DNA of 64,000 bases, taken from positions 20,136,429 through 20,200,428 of the forward strand of contig NC_058056.1 in assembly GCF_020085105.1 (NCBI RefSeq), written 5' to 3'. Below the pieces are notes generated by a model. That model searched no databases. It was not told where the DNA came from and saw nothing but the letters and a program-made list of their open reading frames with translations. The stretch comes from Siniperca chuatsi (lineage: Eukaryota; Chordata; Actinopteri; Centrarchiformes; Sinipercidae). The position numbers and the translations under genes are program-made. This document shows, piece after piece, positions 61,857-64,000 of this stretch (position 1 is the first letter of the stretch; every line of letters begins with the position of its first letter).

Positions 61857-63810
61857 AGCTGATACTATGACAGACAGAAAGGTCTGGGTTGACTGAAATA
61901 TTTAAAGATGGGATGTTTTACTAATCATACTGTTGCGTGGACCTCATTGGCCCTGCAGATCCAGAATGTTAAAACTGAGCAGCTTATTCAGAGTTCAACT
62001 GCTGACTGCATGTTGGCCACTGGCCAGAGTGTTTTGTAGAACAGAAAAGTCTTCAGATTTACCAGTTTTCCTCCAGTGGTTTGTGATGATAGGCACTATA
62101 CTATTATATTTAATTATAGAAGTACATCGTATGTCAGTTTCAACAACTGGTTGCCATTCACAGTGCTGCTAAGCCATTGCTATGAGTCTTTCTCCCTTAA
62201 TTATATTTGTGTAGCAGCTTACAGCTTGAAATGCATTAGTTTGTTTGCTTTGCTGAATTTTGTGAGCAAGAGATAAGTAAATGAATTTAATTGAAAAAAT
62301 GAGTTAATTTTATACTTTACTTAATTTCAGCAAAGATTTTGTGAAGTGTAACTGTTTCAGTTTGGACTTTAAAACACAGATGTACTTGAGAAATTTGGCT
62401 TATTTTGTTAAATAAAAAGAATTTGTGTAGAAAAACAAGTTTATACTCAACATAGTATTGGTATCAAAACCTGACCAGCGACAGACTAGTTAGTTAGCTT
62501 GGAGTCTTTGACTGGCCCTACGCCCTGCACCTGCTCGACATGTTGCAAGGCCCCGACAACTGGAAGCTGAACTATATATCAAATACAACATTAAAACAAG
62601 CTTTAAAATTCATTGGCGAGATATATCAGAATTTTGAAGGATCATAAAGAGAATAACATTGTCCCAACTTGTGTGAAGTGATATAACAGATGTTTCGCTA
62701 TAATAACAATAACCCTTTTATGTGTTAAGTAACAGTGTTATAAAAACAACAGCGGTAATTATCAGTGTGAGCAGTGATAGCTGAGGAAAACTGGCTCTTC
62801 CTGAATTGTTCTCCAGCTCAGAACTACACATGCAGCTGTCTGACTTGATTGCAGGCTATTTGTCATACTTTCAGCTGCTGTGATGTACTTTACAACACAG
62901 ACATGAATATGTCTGGAGGGCAGTATAACAACTAACCAGGTGGTTCATACATTTACATACATTCTTATCTATTTTAATGTTTCACCCTTTTGGCATTTGT
63001 AGAAAACAGCTAATTTAGCTCTGACAGACATCATCAATCTATTTAAGGTTTTTTTTATATCAACTTTTTTATCATTTCACACTGTTTAATGCAAATTCTG
63101 CTCAAGAATAGTTTTTTCTTGTAACTCAAAAGCACAAACTTTAAACATGCATACAGTCAGAGGTGTCAAAGCACAGAATGACACATTTGCTGAGTTCTTG
63201 GTGCTTTCAGGCCGTCTGGAGGATTGACCCTCTCATTTTCCATTCACAGGATGATCCCTCAGGCCAGTAGGTCCACCAAGATTTAAGTTAATTGAATCCA
63301 TTTAAATCCAAACTAGTCCACTACCCTCAAGCATTCAGGTTTCACCCCAGATACTGCTGCATTACTCATCAGGGATAAACCACAGATGAGTGAAGAGTAG
63401 TGACAACTCACTCTTTGGCCTTACAGCATCTTAACACTGTCGTAAAGTGTGGTGGTAAAAGTATAGTGAGGACACCACAGTGTGCCAGGGAGCAGATACG
63501 CAGCATGGTTTACAGTTACAGATAACAGCTGAGGCTGATTTGGGTCAAATTCTCCACAAGCCGAAACTGTCAAGATAAATTGTTTTGAAAAAACAATGAA
63601 AGTAATAAATGGCTGTAGAGCAGAAAATGACTTCATTTGAGGTCTGTACTGGGTATGTTGCTACGGAAACCAACCGTGTAAAGACTAGTGCTTTGTAGGG
63701 GTTAGTATGCATTTGCGCAGACAGAACGTTCGATCAGTTTTTAATAATAGCCTGCCAAATTATTGCACCGACCACTTTTGAATGTAGCCACACAGAACAA
63801 GCGAAAGAGG

Positions 63811-63818
63811 TATAAAAG
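63811..63818 (+). promoter_or_regulatory. Possible TATA box near the window end
   Basis: TATAAAAG follows GCGAAAGAGG and is followed by a mixed-composition stretch that could hold a start site about 30 bases on. No coding frame is visible in the last 180 bases. It may be chance. Confidence 0.3.
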
Positions 63819-64000
63819 TTAATCCACTTCAGCCTGAGCTCGATGTAACATCAGCTCAGCAAGTCAGCAGCTATAATGTGTAGAGACTGGAGAGACAAAG
63901 TTAAGCAGCTTTAGCTTGTGCCAGTCAGTTAGAGCTCTGCAGAGCAGTACATTTGCTGAGCCTATGGCTGAAATATAAAGAGAGAATAATACCTTCCCAA

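Larger units (their letters stand above)
44473..64000 (+). other. Probable first intron of the CpG-island gene, rich in repeats
   Basis: Starts at the donor GTGAGTGT and runs to the window end with no recognised coding exon on either strand. A 128-codon frame at 44477-44863 is a by-product of the CpG island and looks non-coding. Besides the repeats listed separately, a CpG-richer patch at about 59990-60360 and a TATAAAAG at 63811 are the only promoter-like signals seen. Confidence 0.4.

Overview
The window is nuclear DNA from a teleost fish, most likely a percomorph. It has split genes with GT-AG introns, AATAAA polyadenylation signals, a background of (TG)n/(CA)n microsatellites, and several interspersed repeats that I recognise as common in percomorph genomes: a hAT-like MITE with TIR-like ends reading roughly GCTGCAACGATTA, a repeat carrying TTAGCATGCTAA-type motifs, Tc1-like remnants and L2/Rex-like LINE tails. 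There are no prokaryotic features.

Layout. (1) 107-13611, + strand: the C-terminal 1,447 codons of atr, the checkpoint kinase, in 29 exons that I could join in frame; the 5' half lies before the window. (2) 15048-20114, + strand: a complete ten-exon endophilin-B-like N-BAR gene of 504 codons. Its last exon encodes a Thr/Asn/Ser-rich tail where an SH3 domain is expected. (3) 25760-27436, + strand: a two-exon secreted protein of 258 residues that resembles the N-terminal half of long pentraxin PTX3 but has no pentraxin domain. (4) 29676-31033, - strand: slc35g2, a DMT/EamA-type membrane protein. Its reading frame is broken by two bases at a CA run near the N-terminus. A likely non-coding first exon lies at about 35.2-35.5 kb. 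(5) About 44.14-44.47 kb: a CpG island with a CTCF-like and a YY1-like motif, ending in a strong splice donor on the + strand. It is probably the first exon of a gene whose next exon is beyond the window; stag1 is the best guess because human STAG1 diverges from SLC35G2. The remaining 19.5 kb looks like its first intron and is filled with repeats.

The genes do not form a pathway. atr, slc35g2, ptx3 and stag1 all have human relatives on chromosome 3q, so the block is probably a rearranged piece of conserved linkage. The most interesting signals are two genes that keep a family's N-terminal module but lack its C-terminal domain (endophilin B without SH3, PTX3 without pentraxin), the AC-rich and GT-rich intron ends in atr and the endophilin gene, the slc35g2 frame break, and two strong foldback structures at 32.1 and 59.4-59.56 kb. 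All identifications come from reading the translated sequence and from memory of the families; no database search was run.
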